Origin: Bacteroidota bacterium
Lineage (GTDB): Bacteria > Bacteroidota > Bacteroidia > CAMBQF01
Direction: 5' to 3'
Assembly (NCBI GenBank): GCA_027483285.1
Contig: JAIXUZ010000005.1
Coordinates: 1-15,115 of the forward strand
Length of the DNA stretch: 15,115 nucleotides
A program made the position numbers and the translations under genes. A model generated the notes under the pieces. The model was not told the origin of the DNA. It made no database searches and saw only the letters and a list, made by a program, of their open reading frames with translations. Position 1 is the stretch's first letter, and every line of letters begins with the position of its first letter. Below are positions 14,366-15,115 of the stretch, piece after piece.

Positions 14366-15115
14366 TCACAACTGCTCAATAACCTCCCTGAAAAAATTTT
14401 TAATTTCATCTTCTGGCTGTAGGTTGCGCTCAGCAAAGCGGATAATCAACAGGTTTTTCTCAGGGTATACAATAATGTATTGCCCATATAGGCCTCCAGC
14501 ATAGTAAGCACCATGGCTGTCGGGCAACATCCACCAATGGTATTTCTCGGTGCGCAGGCCCCCCAGCGATGTATCAGGACTAGTGCTTTGCTCCACCCAC
14601 TCTTTAGGAATTATCTGCTTGCCGTTCCAGTTACCCTTGTTAAGGTACAGGCGGCCAAATTTGGCAAAGTCGCGGGTGGCGCCGTTAAGGCAGCAAAAGG
14701 CTTTTATCTGCCCACTGCCCTTGTTGTCTTTGCTCCACGTAACGGGCAGCTCCATTCCGCAGGGCTTCCAAATCTCGTCTTCCAAAATTTTCGATAGTGG
14801 CTTTTTAAACACTCTTTCTAATAATATTCCCAACGTTTGCGAGTTTGCATTGTCGTATTTAAAGCGCGTACCTGGCTGCCAGCGCAGGCGCAGGCGCTTG
14901 TTATACTGCTTGCTAATATCGTTGCAATAGTATTGGTGCCCCGCGCCCTTAAACCTAATGCCCGATGTATGCCTTAGTAAATGCTCAATCGTTACGCCAC
15001 CCAGCTTGTCGCGGTTCAGTTCTGGGAAGAAGTCGCATATAGGTTGCTTAACCCCCTGCACCAAACCCCTGTCAATAGCCACGCCCAGCATAGCGCTTAA
15101 AAACGATTTAGCTAC
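14366..15115 (-). CDS. Serine hydrolase of the beta-lactamase/PBP fold (class C type), 5' end outside the window
   Basis: The frame is open to the right edge, so the gene is partial: 249 residues plus stop are visible, and the internal ATG at 15091 is not the true start. The first visible residues, VAKSFLSAMLGVAIDRG, match the stretch around the family's catalytic S-x-x-K, with the Lys as third visible residue and the Ser expected one codon outside. The second motif Y-x-N is YDN (visible residues 87-89, RFKYDNANSQ). The third motif region is YYAGGLYGQYIIVYPEKN, a usual replacement for KTG/HxG in esterase-like members. HLLRHTSGI is another family landmark. Relatives include D-aminopeptidases, esterases and penicillin-binding proteins; the true substrate cannot be told. 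The N-terminus, including any signal peptide, is not visible. Confidence 0.9.
   Translation of the reverse strand, partial: VAKSFLSAMLGVAIDRGLVQGVKQPICDFFPELNRDKLGGVTIEHLLRHTSGIRFKGAGHQYYCNDISKQYNKRLRLRWQPGTRFKYDNANSQTLGILLERVFKKPLSKILEDEIWKPCGMELPVTWSKDNKGSGQIKAFCCLNGATRDFAKFGRLYLNKGNWNGKQIIPKEWVEQSTSPDTSLGGLRTEKYHWWMLPDSHGAYYAGGLYGQYIIVYPEKNLLIIRFAERNLQPEDEIKNFFREVIEQL

Noticed and set aside
14513..14930. Two + strand frames of 94 and 126 residues
   Set aside because: Both are antisense to the serine hydrolase, whose motifs are clear.
1..15115. tRNA, rRNA or other known RNA genes
   Set aside because: I found no cloverleaf with TTCRANNC-type T-arm and CCA context, and no rRNA signature; none can be supported.

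Overview
The window comes from a member of the Bacteroidota, probably a low-GC free-living or environmental lineage (Flavobacteriia, Chitinophagia or Sphingobacteriia type; I cannot resolve it further). The evidence is a giant surface protein ending in a type IX secretion (T9SS) C-terminal sorting domain, an OmpA-family lipoprotein with the TPR / beta-propeller / CRD / OmpA layout of the T9SS component PorE, weak or absent Shine-Dalgarno sequences at most starts, and a perfect Bacteroidota-type -7 box (TAnnTTTG) ahead of the lipoprotein gene.

Left part (1-1147) is a non-coding, mobile-element graveyard. It holds the end of an IS21-family element with four 24-bp-spaced repeats, a truncated IS3-family OrfA on the minus strand, a C-terminal scrap of a serine recombinase on the minus strand, and two copies (one partial) of an interspersed repeat that ends in an intrinsic terminator. 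A very A+T-rich leader follows.

Next comes a two-gene unit (1148-2686): a heme-oxygenase-like diiron protein (HDO/CADD type) and a cupin protein. The two reading frames are in the same phase and separated by a single TAG followed directly by ATG, so they could derive from, or be read as, one ~512-residue protein. Copies of the same interspersed repeat lie on both sides of this unit in the same orientation. A short VOC-family (glyoxalase fold) gene follows at 3024-3452.

The right part is about the cell surface. The PorE-like lipoprotein gene (3652-5565, +) converges on an 8.3-kb gene (14019-5725, -) for a 2764-residue secreted protein. That protein has a signal peptide, a glycine-rich domain, a PPC-like domain, many Ig/PKD-like repeats including an exact five-unit 82-residue array, two lectin-like modules, a filamentous/beta-helix-like region and a T9SS type A tail. 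The two genes share a perfectly palindromic bidirectional terminator. A predicted T9SS-exported adhesin next to an outer-membrane T9SS component is consistent biologically, though convergent layout means they are not co-transcribed. The giant gene has an unusual 5' untranslated region: a perfect 9-bp inverted repeat sits between a distant AGGAGG and the ATG.

The window ends inside a serine hydrolase (beta-lactamase / penicillin-binding-protein fold) gene on the minus strand; its catalytic Lys is visible and the catalytic Ser should be one codon beyond the edge.
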